Below, in pieces: positions 9,657 through 22,189 of a stretch of DNA of 64,000 nt (the stretch's first letter is position 1; each line of letters opens with the position of its first letter). Origin of the DNA: Talpa occidentalis (lineage: Eukaryota > Chordata > Mammalia > Eulipotyphla > Talpidae); NCBI RefSeq assembly GCF_014898055.3, contig NW_026555331.1:105707194-105771193 (forward strand), given 5' to 3'. The notes below the pieces were generated by a model that was not told the origin of the DNA, did not search any database, and saw nothing but the letters and a program-made list of their open reading frames with translations. The position numbers and the translations under genes were made by a program.

Positions 9657-12600
9657 CTTGCTATCTCTTGACTTTGATGAAGCAAACTATATTTGAAAAG
9701 GTAGATGTGACAAGGGACTAGGAACATCCTCCAGCTTATAGCCAGTGGGAAATTGAAGCCCTGAGTCCAACAAGCAAGAGTCTTAATTCTGTCAGCAGCA
9801 GCAGTGATGACCTGGAAAGGGGACTCTTCCTCAGGGAAGCGTGTGGATGAGACTGTCCATCAGGCTGCTGCCTTTCATGAAGCCTGTAGGCAGCCCTGAA
9901 GCTAAGACTATGTCAGATTCCTAATGGACAGAAATTGTCATGTAACAAATTGGTCTCTGCTGCAAAACTTTAGGGTAATTTGTGGCCTGCATAAACAACT
10001 ATCAGGTTTTCTATGATATTGCAAAAACCACTTAACTTTTCTAGGCCTGAGTTTTTTCCTCTACCCAGCACACAGGACCACTTAATAAATGTTGATGGCT
10101 AAGTGAATGTGTCACAGAGAAGTTGAACTAGATAATTGCTAAGATTCCTCCTAATGCAAAAACTTGACAATGTTTTATTTAGAAGTAACAACTCTCATGG
10201 ACAGATTTTTAATACAAGTTGTATTTTTCCTTTGATAATGTTTTTTTTTTTTTCTATTTTTTTAAACTGTCTTACATTTTTGATTTGCCTTAAGAAAAAA
10301 CTCAAAACAGAAGCCTCTTGTTTGAGACCTTTCCTCACCAACTTTTCTTGTTTTAAAAATAGTCTGACCTGTGGGTGTCTGCACAACCTGGCAGAGGATC
10401 GCTGTGAACCCCAACACCGCCTTTGATGTAGTCATGTGCCCTCAACCTTCCAGTAGATCTGTGCATGTTTTATGATCACCTTCTCACCTGCTTCCAGAGC
10501 ACACGTGCCTTTCATTTAAGATGCAAGGCTCCCGCGGCCTGGCCTGAGTGTTGGACACATTTCTTTTCGCCTCCCTCTGAATTCACTGGTGGAACCATTT
10601 TATAAATCTTCCAGGTCATTTCCAAGAAGCTCTGGTACTAAAATACCATAGGTCTGTGCTGCTTTCGTAGGGATTAAATTTTGCTTCATTGTGGGTAAAA
10701 ATGGTGTTTTATAGGCTGGAAACAATGTCTTTGATGCTAAAATCATTCCCATGGTGGACTCTAAAAACCTTTTGGAGCAACACTTTAAAATCTTTACCAG
10801 AACTTCTTTTAACATTTGAAACAACTATGTCATTGTCTATAGAGTTATTGCAACAGCGAGGGAAATGTGCAACCCACCGGGTCCCATCTCACACCCAGCA
10901 CGGGTTAGCACCCAGCTCTGACCTGTCAAATAGAGAGAAAAACCAGTCATGCAGCACAGAGATTAATATTCAGAAGAGGCTTTTATTTTCTGTTATTCAG
11001 ATCGGGATATTTTGTTTTCCATGAGGACTCATCAACTTGCCAAATTGTTCTTATAAGGGCATTCTATCAAAGACAATGATATGAATTTCAATAAGCAAAC
11101 AAAAACATTACATTGAAGTGTCTCTCTTTTCAGGTAGAATACTGGGAAAAATAATATAAAATGTATGTACATGAAAGAGGCAGTAGGTCATAACTTCATG
11201 TTTTCTAGAATGAGAGCTGTCTCTTAGTTTTTCAAGGGATTCAAAGGCTCCTCTTACCCTCACCATGGGCCTTGCTTGTCTTTAAAGTGCAGCTTGTGAT
11301 GACTCCACACAGAACTTGGGGGAAGCTTGTCAGGTGGCAATTTCAAAGTCTAATAAATACTTGTACCTAGTGTTTCTACATTAGCTCGACCATCCAAACC
11401 AATGAAAAGCAGCAGAGTAGTTCTGCACAGGTTAGGAACTGGCATGTCCTGGCTACAATGCTGGTATTTGGGCGGCAAAGATCAAAGAAAGAAGTTGTTA
11501 GGAAGGAAAGGTAACTAGTACCAAGCACTGTGGTTTCTGCAAACTGATTTTGTGTTTTGTGACCACATTTAGTGTCATTTAAAAAATAAGCAGAGCTCCA
11601 TGGCATTTCACCGAAGCACAGGATTTCATGCTGAAAGGGATCTTGGTGCTCAGCTTAATCCAATCACTTCATTGTCTGGGTTGAGTAAACTGAGATCATC
11701 AGAGTTGAGTGACTCACCCAAGACCATCCACCTAGTGGAAGATGCAAGGCTCTGCCTCACAAAGAGGCTGTAACAGGGGTGAGTGAATGGCACTGAAGAC
11801 TTTCAGAATTAATGATGTTCTATGGTTGAAAGATGGCTGAAGCATGAATGCTCTAAGTTAATAATTTTTATTAATATTTTAAAATATATATTGGAGAAGC
11901 ACACCAGAAAGACATCTCCATACTGAGCTACAGGGAGAGGCATCCTGGCTGTCAGCAACTGAGGCTCTCTCAGTGCTTACTAGCATCCATTCTCCTTACG
12001 GATAGCGTGAATACCCACAGCAGCTAAAGCAAAGTCTCTTTATTGCCCTATCAGAGAAGATTTTTTCATTAACTCATGAAGATTATGAAGCTGCACTAAA
12101 AACACAGACTGCTAGAGCCCAGAGAACATGCTGGCCACACAGAACCAACCTGGCCCTCAAAAAGTAGAAATAGGTCTTGTTACCTGCCTGTGGCCTGACT
12201 TCTGGCCGGGAGGCTGAGGGACACACCAGAACATTGGAAAACTAGAATTATAATGACACAAACAAACAGTAAAATGGTCAAGGGTAAATATGCAGCTTTA
12301 GGGCCACAAGTCAGTGAGGCAGAGAAATGCCTTGGAGGGTGGGGGAAGGAGACATGATGAAGCCACTGAGCGGGACAGGGAGGGAGACATGAATGAGATG
12401 AATGTGTAAAGCACAGGGACTCAGGCAGCTGCCGCAGAGTTGTTACCCAACATGACTGGGAAGAGGTTAATAGTTGCAAGTACACAATTTTAATGGCCAT
12501 ATGGGCACCCCTCACTTTGTCCTGCTTTGCCCTGCTGTGCTTCACAGATACTGTGTTTTCACAAACCCAAGGGTGTGGCACAGCCCGCCTCAAACCCGAG

Positions 12601-14986
12601 CCTGCTTTCACTTCGTCTCTATGAGATGAATGCCGTGGCGCACCTGCTAGACTGCAGGGGAGTGTAGATGTGACTTTTACCTGCACTGGGAAACCAGAAA
12701 TTCCGTGTGACTCACTGTATTACAGTATATTTTATCTACTCTGTACATTCCCAATTATTAACATGTGCATAATAATATGATGGCAAGGGCAGAAGTTACA
12801 ACTAATGCCATCCTTTTTATCAGAAAACCTGCAACTTCATATATATTGACTGTCCGTCATGAGGACTAACCAGCTATTTAATGGCAGGTCCACTGCCTGG
12901 ATGGGCTCCAGAGGAGGAGGAGCAACTTGTCCTCACAAGGGGATAAGAGAAGCCATGAAATGCACCAAAGTGGGATGGGATTTCTGGGCTATGGGCATCT
13001 CTGATTCCTCCCCAGCCCCATCACTGATCTTGTTCCATGTGTGCACACTTTGCCAAGATTGTTGCTTTTACACATTGATCATCTATTCATGACCAGAAAT
13101 CACTCAGTGGATGATGGTCCTGAGGAGAATGTCAGGCCAGTGAACTGACATCGCTTAGTGCGTGATACCTGAAAGCTGGGCCCCACTTTTCTGTCTTCTG
13201 TATAGGAACAGCGCACAGAACCAAATAAGGCCAGTGCCTGCATTTTCATGAGCATTTACCTTCATTTTCTTGTGCTGTCTGGGAAGGGAAATCTGGAGAG
13301 TTCCACCTACACAAACTCACAACTTGGTTTATCTTCTTTTCAAGTCTTCTTCTGAGGCCAAGACATTGATGAGATGAATAGTCCATTTATTGCCCGGAAT
13401 TGGGACATCACAGTCTGTCATTTCGAGATGTGTTTTTTATTGTGAACTTGGATACTAAGTGAGCACTTAAAGTGGCGAGGGAGCGGGGGAGGACCGGGTG
13501 AGCTGGGAATAGCCAGTAGGAGTGAATGGACTCATCTGAAGACTGATTTAAGGGATGATGGGGTCACAGTAACCCCAACTTGAATATTAGTTGGGCCACG
13601 GCTGTAAGAAAATAAACAATTCTGGAATAAAATATGTGGAAGGGAGCACCCAGGATACAATCAATAAAGCTGACATCATTTAGTGAGTTAGGGTTTGCTT
13701 GTGATCCCCACTGCCAAAAGGGAATTTGTAGATAAGGCAAAGAGCCAGAGATGCTCTTTGTCACCCCATGAAATAGAACCATTGGTACAAAGATGCATGA
13801 TGGTGCCCACCTGCCCAACAGCTTTTCTAAGAGAACAAAAAATGCGATGCAAATGCCTGAGGTGGAGAGGGGGCACAGCTGGATTAGTCATCACTTACAC
13901 ATGGATCAGAAAGCATCTTAGAGCTACTGCTGTGGGTACGGTTTGACCAGGGAGAAATGGAGAACATCCCAGAGCCCAGCAAGGAGAGCTTGGGGCTCGG
14001 ATAGAGAACTGGGCAGAGAGAAAATGGCGACCACTAGAAATGGAGAATGAAAACTTCTAAGGGGTTAGAACTTGACTGACAGTAGCTGCCTTGCCCCCAT
14101 TTCAAGATTAAGGCATGCTCCCCCAGCCTGAGCATCGCACCTCCTTCCTGCCGGTCTTCACTCACAACAGATCAAAACACCTTAAGTTGATCTAAAGGCC
14201 AGTCAAGCAGGGACGCTTTTTCTCGTCTTGATGGCCCAGTAGCTGTTGTTTCTCCTCAACTACTGAGCAGTTTGTTTCTTGTGAACCTGCAACTCCTGGA
14301 ACTACACATGTGTCTTCTTTGTTTCAATAGCAAGCAAACTCCAGACCAATCTTACCTACCCTTGCCAGAGCCCCAGTGGTTCATGCTCGTTACCGTGCAT
14401 GTTGACTTACCTCAAACCTGGTTCCAGTTCATGACCTTGGATTCTTTTTCTTATCCCTTGCCCCTATTTCTATTTCTGTTATGTTGCATTCTATACAGAT
14501 TTCAAAACCACCTTAAATATTTTTGACTCAAAGGCCTGGCCTGAATAAATGGGGCCAGCATTGCTTTTAGAAGTTGTGGTCTATAAAATACTGCTCACCC
14601 TTCCCCATCTGGGCCTAGTGAATGATTCCCCCAAAGAAAGGGAGCACGAGGAAGGGCCATTCTGCCATCCACAAGGGCGTTCACAAGATCTTGTATGGAA
14701 TGGGCTTTGGAAGCATGGTCCTCACACTCAGACCCAGAAATCTGCCATGAAGGAGGGGGACTCCAGATGTGCACCCTGACGCCAGGCTCAACCAAACCAT
14801 CGGAGCCAAAGGAATAAGGCGTGTCCCGCTGCATCCTGTGTGCTTGCCCAGAAAACTTCATGTCTACTTTTGGTGCCTAGATATTAGAACTTCTAAACTG
14901 AGTGATGAATTCTGTGTATAGATTTCACAACTGATTGAGAAAAAAGGTCAAATAGGAAATGCAGAGCTTAAAAGTAAACAGCTCTT
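9657..14986. other. Intergenic, mostly unrecognised single-copy DNA
   Basis: About 5.3 kb without a lineage-specific SINE. Two stretches look like decayed MIR/L2 material (about 10,025-10,110 and 11,650-11,760). The longest open frame (12,180-12,686, minus) has no recognisable domain and is not supported as a gene. No promoter-like or CpG-rich zone is seen. Confidence 0.5.
11650..11765 (-). mobile_element. MIR-like SINE remnant
   Basis: The order ttgagtaaactgagatcat ... gagtgactcacccaagacc ... cacctagtgg follows a reversed MIR (gaaactgaggc ... cttgcccaaggtcacac). It is strongly diverged. Confidence 0.5.
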
Positions 14987-15261
14987 GGGCCTCCCTGGTG
15001 GTGCAAGTGTTAAGATGCAACCTATGAAACTATTCGCCACAGCCACTGCAGCAAGAGTTTGATCCCAGGCCAGCCAGGCAGCAGCCCACATGGCACAGCA
15101 GACCTCTCCTGACTCGCCCCACTGCTCCCCTCAGCAGTGTACTTGGGTCAATCTGCCTGTTCTGTTCCCCACTCTGTCTCTGGTGAACCCTGTCACTGCC
15201 CCCACACCTCTGGCCTATACCCCAGCTCTTGTATGCATAAATAAATAAATCTTTTTTTTAA
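14987..15261 (+). mobile_element. tRNA-derived SINE, type A
   Basis: Head gggcctccctggtggtgcaa, body ctcagcagtgtacttgggtc, tail ataaataaataaatcttttt. TSDs aaaagtaaacagctctt flank it almost perfectly (about 14,970-14,986 and 15,262-15,278). Confidence 0.94.
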
Positions 15262-15746
15262 AAAAGTAAACAGCTCTTAGTCTAGGATTGGTGTGATGCA
15301 CACACATGCCTTTGAAGAGAAAATATTATGGATGTAATGGTCAAATCTAGCCTAAAACCTGGGTCACCAACATGCTGTATATAGTGGCTGCCTATGTATC
15401 AGTCACCACCTTCAAAAAGCTACGGTCATGGTGGATGAGAACTAAGCACTGATTGTAAAATAACGTTTAAAACCAGAAAAAAATAAAATGAAATACTATT
15501 TCCCTTGTTGTGATGTCTTTGTAAAAAATGCCTTTTTAGAATAAGATCAACACACAGGAAAATGGTGAAATTGGAACTTGGAAGAAGGATTCCAAATTTC
15601 TTGTTCTAATTGCTGGTTCACACACCTCAGCAAGCAATGAAAATACTTTAGATCTGTAATCAAGTAAGCTCCTCCATTTTATCTTAACAAGGAAAAGAAA
15701 AGTGTACCTATATAAATTCAACTGCAACTTTCTGTGTGTTCCATTT

Positions 15747-16028
15747 ATTTTTTATTTTTTAAAGGCACAAATCATTAATATGAAGTTTTTTTAAGAGCTG
15801 GGATACAGGCCAGAGGTGTAGGGGGTGAGAGGATTCACCAGAGACAGAGTGGGGAACAGAACAGACAGACTGAGTGAAATACACTGCTGAGGGGAGCAGC
15901 GGGTGAGTCAGGAGAGGTCTGCTGCAACACGTGGGTCACCTCCCTGGCCCCGGATCAAACTCATGCTGCAGCGGTTGTGGATAGCTTTATAGTGCTGTAT
16001 CTTAACCCTTGTGCCACCAGGGTGGCCC
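15747..16028 (-). mobile_element. tRNA-derived SINE, type A, with altered tail
   Basis: From 15,792 the reversed SINE is clear (aagagctgggatacaggcc ... gtgccaccagggtggccca). TSDs ctgtgtgttccattt lie at 15,732-15,746 and 16,030-16,044, so the element must begin near 15,747. The A/T-rich tail between carries about 30 bp of non-SINE-looking sequence (aaggcacaaatcattaatat). Confidence 0.9.
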
Positions 16029-16301
16029 ACTGTGTGTTCCATTTTAGATGATGGTTGACACCATCATTTTGTAGGCTGCAGTCACACTTTCCATATTAAT
16101 CCTAGTACACCAGTACATCTGAATTCACTTACTGACAGTCTGTTTCATTTACAGGAGGAATTTAATGAGAACCAAGGTAGCTGTACTTCACTGGTCAGAT
16201 ACCAGTGATTTGGGGTTTCCTGGCCTCTGCATTTGCCAGGGGACATCCTGGTGCTTGTATTCATTGCTATGTAAAATGTTAAATTTGCAAATTCCCGTTA
16301 A

Positions 16302-16320
16302 CAGCCACCAGAGGGCGATA
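16302..16320 (+). promoter_or_regulatory. CTCF-like motif
   Basis: cagccaccagagggcgata fits the CTCF core CCASYAGRKGGCRS at nearly every position. CTCF is an 11-zinc-finger protein that anchors chromatin loops and insulates enhancers. Occupancy cannot be seen from sequence. Confidence 0.6.
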
Positions 16321-17088
16321 GGCACTCATAGTATTCAAAGCACCCAGGCAGATGCTCGGCGCGTAGTGTTTCTTTCCTTCTTTTTTAAAAATTTTAATTC
16401 CATTATAATTTTTTAAGGGGTCATGACTGAACCTCCTTTCAAATGATTGAATGCATCAATGCAGGTAGAGTGCTTTACTGCATAAACATTTAGTAAGCTA
16501 TTATTATTGCTACTCAGACCTTGCTGGGAAATAAAAAGTAGAGAACCACTTTGCTGTGCTAATTCCACCTAACATTCAATAACAGTCCAGTGCAGGGTTA
16601 TACATATCAGGGCTACTGAATTGCTTGATTTACTCAACTATAGATACGTGGCTCTATCGAAATACACTGAATTGTTTGGTTCTTATTTTTTGTTAATATG
16701 TATTTTCTTTTCCCCCACCCGCCATAAAATGGATTTTGTGAAATATATACATTGCACATACCTTTTCATTAGGGAACTGGGGGTGAGATCATGAAAATAT
16801 TATATTTGTTCAGTTACCACCACCACAAAGGCAGAATTAGGGTCAAGACAAGGCGTGTTGCCGCTCACAAAGGAGCGGTGGGTAGTTTCTCCAACAAGCG
16901 CTTCACTAATGCAGCTAAGGGAGGCGCTAATGAATTTCCCTAAATTTGTTAGTTCCGTGTCTTAAGGGTAGATATAAACAAATATATTTTTATATGAACA
17001 GAAAACAGACTTTCTGATGTTTACTTACTAATATTCCCAATTTAAAATTTAAAGCCAGTGAGTCGTGACGGGCAGTTAGGTCGTATCG

Positions 17089-17104
17089 CCACACGGTGGC
17101 GCTA
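17089..17104 (+). promoter_or_regulatory. Weak CTCF-like motif
   Basis: ccacacggtggcgcta keeps the ggtggcgcta half of the CTCF core and differs at two inner positions. It points the same way as the motif at 16,302. Confidence 0.35.
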
Positions 17105-17389
17105 TTTCATCGATATGAGAGATGAGAGCTGCTAGAACAACCTGCTGGTGACAGTCCTGCTGAAAACAGACTAGATTATGAGATCCGTCCAGTTCGAATG
17201 ACATATTGAAGTCGAGTTTAACATTTACAAATAATTTTTACAAGCTTTCTAAACAATAAACTAGGCTTTACCAAAATTCAAATGTGAGAAGTATGAGGAG
17301 CAAATGCTGAAGTATGGGCTGTTGCAGAAATTTCACATAGAGGCTTCATAATGTTAACTTGTGCTATTGCTTTTCATAGGGGTATTTTG

Positions 17390-17525
17390 TAGCTCTCCTT
17401 GGGTGTGCAAGGTATTTTCACTTTCATTATGACATTTCATTCTCCAGACCACCCAATAGAAGCTGTAATTCCATTTTACAGGTAAGGAAACCTAGACACT
17501 AGGAAGTTAGTTAGATGGCTGGTTC
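17390..17525 (-). mobile_element. MIR-like SINE remnant
   Basis: attccattttacaggtaagg aaacctagacac follows the reversed MIR core. The rest is decayed. Confidence 0.5.
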
Positions 17526-18144
17526 GGGCATCCAAAGATTGCCAGAGAATAATGAGAATGTTTGGAGTCCTAACACTGGTGCCCGTGAGAAAGTGTAAAT
17601 CCCACGGGCACCACACCTGAGCCCCCTTGGCTCCCTGACTTCTGAATGCGCCTGACACCCTACCCAGGAGGAAATGGTTAGCTCCTAAGGTTCCTATTCT
17701 TTCCCATTGACCAGCACAGACTAACCTGCCTAGTGCTGAGCCTGAAATGAGGCTCATGCTTCCACAGTCCCAGAATCCCACAGGAGCGGCGTCCATTCCA
17801 GAAATGTGAGATGATTTATTACCTGCACCTTCCCTTCATCTGGGGAGCTGAAATCTGCATCCTGTATCTAGTCTCTCACATAGGGGACAGCAGAAAACAA
17901 AATATCATCCCCTCATTTCTTATTCATAGAGATGGCAATGTATAATATGATTACATATGTGATGGATTGGATCCGACAGATAGCATAAAAAGAAGCCAGA
18001 GAACATTAACTAGGGAATGGATTTTTCCCTGATATTCAATGTCTCCTGCAGTCAACAGTGAGGGGAGGTGGAGGGCCGAGGGGGGCAAGTGCAAAGAGAC
18101 ACACAAACAACTTCCAGCACCAAACTCTCAAATAAATTACTCTG

Positions 18145-18275
18145 TCAGGCAAGTGCTCACTACTCTGTGCCAGGTGCTTGGCTATGTGCTTCATTGCTCT
18201 CGTTCTAATTATCTTTGTTTTACAGACACAAAAAAGAGGTCCGGAGCACTGAAGGTCACCAACAGGACTTAGAAA
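18145..18275 (-). mobile_element. MIR-like SINE remnant
   Basis: ctctgtgccaggtgcttgg followed by tttgttttacagacacaaaa and a ggtcacc word matches the reversed MIR layout. Confidence 0.55.
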
Positions 18276-18314
18276 CCATGTCATCCAGCACACCCACTCA
18301 TTCCGACTGAGGGC

Positions 18315-18336
18315 ACTGCCGCCCCCTCTAGGCTGC
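18315..18336 (-). promoter_or_regulatory. Weak CTCF-like motif, opposite orientation
   Basis: On the minus strand cctagagggggcggcag matches the agrkggcrs half of the CTCF core, with mismatches in the cca-sy half. It would face the plus-strand motifs on either side. Confidence 0.35.
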
Positions 18337-18339
18337 TGT

Positions 18340-19041
18340 TCACGACCTCCCTGCAGGCCACCAGCTGCTGACCCCTCAAGAAATGCAGAAAGTAAGAAGT
18401 AAATGAAGCTGGAGCCTCAAACTCTTTTGGCACGGTTCACTGCGAGCTCTAGAAGAAGGCCTGTAGGGCTCTAGGGGAGGAGAGGAGGCCAGATTGCACT
18501 AAGAAAGTCTTTCTAATTAAGCATTTTTGGTACACTGCCTAAAGAGATCTTCAGGAGAAAGAACCTAACCCTTCACGTTTCCAGTAATTGTTGTGACTTA
18601 CTTTTCATCCTCAGTAAATAGTCAATGTCATGCCTAATTTTGTATTTGTAATGGTAGAGCACCCCCCCCCCAAATTGTATAAGCTTCAAGCTTTTCTAAG
18701 CCAGGACCTGCTGTGCCTTTCTTGTAAATATTTTGCCTCTCGCCTCCTGAAAGCCTACAGCAATTTCTCATAAATCTTCAGATTGTCATCCTCACCATAG
18801 AGCCTGAATGTGAGGAGAGGCAGAGAAGAAGGGAAGAAGAGAGAAAATGGGCAGGAGGATATTTAGTTATAAGTTTAGTCTGTGGAGGGAGAGTCAGGGT
18901 CTATTACTAAAGTATTAGGGTTCTTTGTAAAAGAAAAGGTTATGAGCACCTCTTTTTTTTTTTTTAAAGCAAAATTCTAATTATACTAAATCTCTTACCA
19001 TAGTTCTACTTAAGATGGCTTCCATGGGCTTTCCAACAATA
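18340..19041. other. Intergenic, nothing recognised
   Basis: A C-run (18,662-18,671) and a T-run (18,953-18,965) are the only notable features. Confidence 0.4.
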
Positions 19042-19045
19042 AGAC

Positions 19046-19648
19046 TATAACAGAGTGCTTCTCAGGAAAGGGGGAGGTTCCAGGTTTCCTGCCCCACCCA
19101 GGGGAGCGTGGAGCTGTGCAGGGAGAGAAAAAGCTGCAGAGGAGACTGAGGAAGGAAGGAAGCAGGATGGAGAGTAGGAGGAGCCCTGGAGGAGGCACAT
19201 GGAGCCAAGAAACACGTGAAGAAAATACACTTGCCATTTGGTCGTGGACTGGGTGACACAGATGAGGGTGAGAGACCCGTGGGGAGGTGATAATGGCGGT
19301 TTTTGTCTTGATTTTGATTTTGCTCTTTTCCTTCCAGACTTGTCTGGTTGTTTCTGATCCTTTTCTGTGGGTCCCCACTGGAAAGTGCTTTAGACTTGTG
19401 GCAGGCTTTGGGGCCTTGCTCTGGGCCAATCCTGCTTGGGTGGACTTTTACCCACGAGGGGATGGGTAACTTTGGGTGCTTGATTTAGAAACTAGATTCT
19501 TTGCCTTTCCTGTATTGTTTCCTAATTGTATTAAAGTTCCTTCCCAGTAAAGTCTCGTATGTTTTGTGTTGATGCGGTGGATGGCAGAACCTATTTAGAG
19601 CAGGCAGGTTTGAGGGGCCTGGGCTGCCCCTCTCCCTGCATTGTAACA
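19046..19648 (+). mobile_element. LTR-like repeat, copy 1 of a two-copy family
   Basis: 603 bp beginning tataacagagtgc and ending ccctgcattgtaaca. It matches the reverse complement of 40,350-40,940 over nearly its whole length, with short indels. The flanks agac and agcc are a 3-of-4 match, consistent with an old 4-bp TSD. Read on the plus strand it has attaaagttccttccc near the 3' end as a possible polyadenylation signal, then ends in tgtaaca as LTRs do. The 5' terminus is ta rather than the usual tg. It carries an ORF at 19,293-19,469. I read it as a solo LTR of an endogenous retrovirus; a non-autonomous transposon with short inverted ends is the other option. Confidence 0.65.
19293..19469 (+). 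CDS. 58-codon ORF inside the LTR-like repeat (doubtful gene)
   Basis: ATG GCG opens a 58-codon frame: a very hydrophobic N-terminus (residues 2-20, rich in V, L, I, F) like a signal peptide or membrane anchor, then SDPFLWVPTGKCFRLVAGFG and a C-terminus ending FYPRGDG. The other repeat copy keeps the same frame without indels and ends identically. By my codon-by-codon count about 5 codons differ silently and about 10 differ in amino acid, which is no clear sign of purifying selection. I do not recognise the product. It is most likely chance or a relic of the element. Confidence 0.2.
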   Translation: MAVFVLILILLFSFQTCLVVSDPFLWVPTGKCFRLVAGFGALLWANPAWVDFYPRGDG

Positions 19649-20755
19649 AGCCCAATGGCCCTATCACCAGGGATGCTGTAAGGTAAGAGAGAAGATGTAG
19701 ACTTTGTCCAGGCAATTTCTGGACATTTTGTTACTGAGAACCACATGGCTTTATTAACCAATGATGATCAATCGTGTATTCCTTTGTCCCCTTCCTGCTC
19801 TTCCAGTTGGAGGTTTCGAAATTCCTTAAACAGTTCTAGCACATGGTAAGAAGTTTGCAGCCTCTCCTGTCTCCTTTGTCCAGAGTCGCTGGCACTCCTC
19901 CATCTTGGTGCTGTGTCTGCAGAGCTCTAAGTGTGGCTTAGATCCTTGGATCTGGGGAAGAGTAATTGAGCTGTCATGCCAGTATTTTTGGCCCAAACTA
20001 ACTGGACTCGCCATTTATACTGATCATAAATAAGCTTCAGAAATATAAACAAAAACATAGTCAAGTTCTGTCCTTTCATTTCTTGATATAACACATCTAT
20101 GCATTTTTTATGATTATAGAGCACAGCTGCCGCTTAACATTGACATTGAGAGATGATGGAAAAAAGGGGAAATGATTTTTAATTGGGAAAGGGCAAAGGG
20201 ATAGAGGAGTTTCCTCATTTTTTATGCTCATATGAAGCAGGATAAAGTGCCTGTTTATCCCAGTAAGCCTGTAAATCTCAAGGAAACCCAGTAGCTGCCC
20301 ACCCACAAGGTCCCTGCAAATTTCCTGTTCACAAAGGTTGACCTTCCAGACTCTTTGTTCTTGGTTGTCCCTCATTAATATGACCTGACACCAGAACTGC
20401 TCTGATAGCTCTTGTGGAGAGTCAAACATTTTGTTCTTTTGTCTTCCCTAATTGCTAGAAGGAATTCTGGCTCCCATAGCCTTCAATAAAATTTAGTTTT
20501 TGGAAACAGGAAAGAGCCTTTACAAAAAAGTAAATATCATGACCTCGCCATTCAAGCTTGGGTAGCTTGATGTTTACGCATTATATTTTGAGATAGTCAA
20601 ATTGTAATTGAAGCCCACAGTTAGATGTAATACAGTTTTTAAAATGTCCTCCTTGAAGACAAGATTTAACTCCCTAGGGTAGCTTTCTTTGTCTCCATTT
20701 CTCTGTTTCCACCTTTTAAAAGGCTATCCTCAAAAGGTTTTATAGGATTACTATA
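19649..20755. other. Intergenic, nothing recognised
   Basis: No named repeat or plausible exon. Short open frames have no motifs. Confidence 0.4.
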
Positions 20756-20837
20756 AAAGGTTATGTATTGACAAGCAAGGTTATGTATTGACAAAAGGTT
20801 ATGTATTGACAAGCAAGGTTATGTATTGACAAGCAAG
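20756..20837. repeat. Short tandem repeat, ~20-bp unit, four copies
   Basis: The unit aaggttatgtattgacaagc occurs four times. The second copy lacks the last four bases (ttgacaaaaggtt), so spacing is 20, 16 and 20 bp. Confidence 0.9.
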
Positions 20838-21411
20838 CTATTAGAACAGACTCTGGTTATCTGAAGTTTAAGTCGGCTTTCCAAAGCGCCTAAGGTGACA
20901 AATGCATTCTTTTGTACGGCTACTCCTTTCCTCGCGGGGTTAACTAAGTGGCCTGGTAGTGTGTGAGAATAAAGGGCCACTTGCAAAGGCTCACCACTTC
21001 CGAGCACAGAACCCCCTCAGGAATTTTTTGAGGTCCAGCTTAGAAACAACAACAGCAGCAAATCATCTATATTTTGCAACTGAATCATGCCTATTTTTCA
21101 TATAGCAACTCTTTTCAGAGCATTCATAAAACACTTCTCATATTTCTATCCATTGTAGGCATTTCTATTTACAATAGAAGCAGTTCTGAATTCTCTCCAC
21201 AATGAAGGAGCAAGGGATCAGCAGGAGAGGGGTCGCAGGAATACCGGGTGGGCTGCGTAGCGGAGGGGTGGGGCTCAGTGGAGACCCACAACTCGGCTAA
21301 GTCAGAAGCTACAGCGCTTCCTTGAACCCCGCGCACTTCCCCTGCACCTCCCCAATTCAGTTTCCCTATTGAAAAATCAATTTTAGCAGCCTACAAAGTG
21401 CTACAAGGTGA

Positions 21412-21433
21412 GGTGACCGCTAGGGGGCAATAT
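21412..21433 (+). promoter_or_regulatory. CTCF-like motif, strongest in the window
   Basis: ggtgaccgctagggggcaat fits CCRSYAGRKGGCRS at almost every position, including the tagggggca heart. Same orientation as the 16.3-kb motif. Confidence 0.6.
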
Positions 21434-21884
21434 GGTGCCAGGCAAGAACTTGGCCCCATATGAAGGTAAAGTAACAGACATATACTGTCCATAAATAAGA
21501 TTGAGTCACTATAAAGACGTGTGCTGAGCAGGCTTCCCAACCCCTCTTCTCCATGGCCATACACTCCCCCAAATATAGAAAAGTAGCCGAGTGATGAAAT
21601 ACTGTGTATGGTAATCCAACATTTTTTTCTTAGTTTCTGAGGTTTGGTTTGGAAGGAATTTTAGAGTACCTGAACTCCTCAACATTGGAACAAGTCAATT
21701 TCTGGAAGCTTCCTCTTCCCATAGCCCCAAATATAATGTCAGAGAAGTGTCTCAACCAGGAGGATTTTGCATACCAAAAAATCGCTAGTACAGGGATTGA
21801 GGAACCCTGGTTCAGAGGACACAGCTGGTGGATGCATTTCCAGGAGACAAGGCAGTAATCCAATCCCGTTAAACCACTTTCTTG

Positions 21885-21937
21885 CTGTGGATATGTACCC
21901 CCTGTGCGCTGTGGATATGTACCCCCTTCGCGCTGTG
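21885..21937. repeat. Two-and-a-bit copy tandem repeat (~26 bp)
   Basis: gctgtggatatgtacccc occurs twice, followed by a third partial gctgtg. The copies are almost identical, so the duplication is recent. Confidence 0.85.
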
Positions 21938-22189
21938 TCTCTTTTCCCCAAGTCAGTCTGATTGCAATGTGGAGGCAGATACACCAGTTTTCCAGAGCCC
22001 GACTTGCTTGGGAGAATCCACTGAAGTCATCTGCCCCTAGGGTACCTGGACCGGAGCACTCTTCTTTTTCCCAAACAAAGCTCTTCCCTCACCACGTGGG
22101 GACTCCCCAATCCAGCTGACATAGATACAAATGTCCCCCGAAACCCCACCCATGCAGTGGTCAGGAGCGCCAACTCTGCCTCCAGGCAA

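Noticed and set aside
12180..12686. 168-codon minus-strand open frame in the left flank
   Set aside because: No domain, no promoter context, unremarkable codon pattern. It is about what one expects by chance in a window this long.
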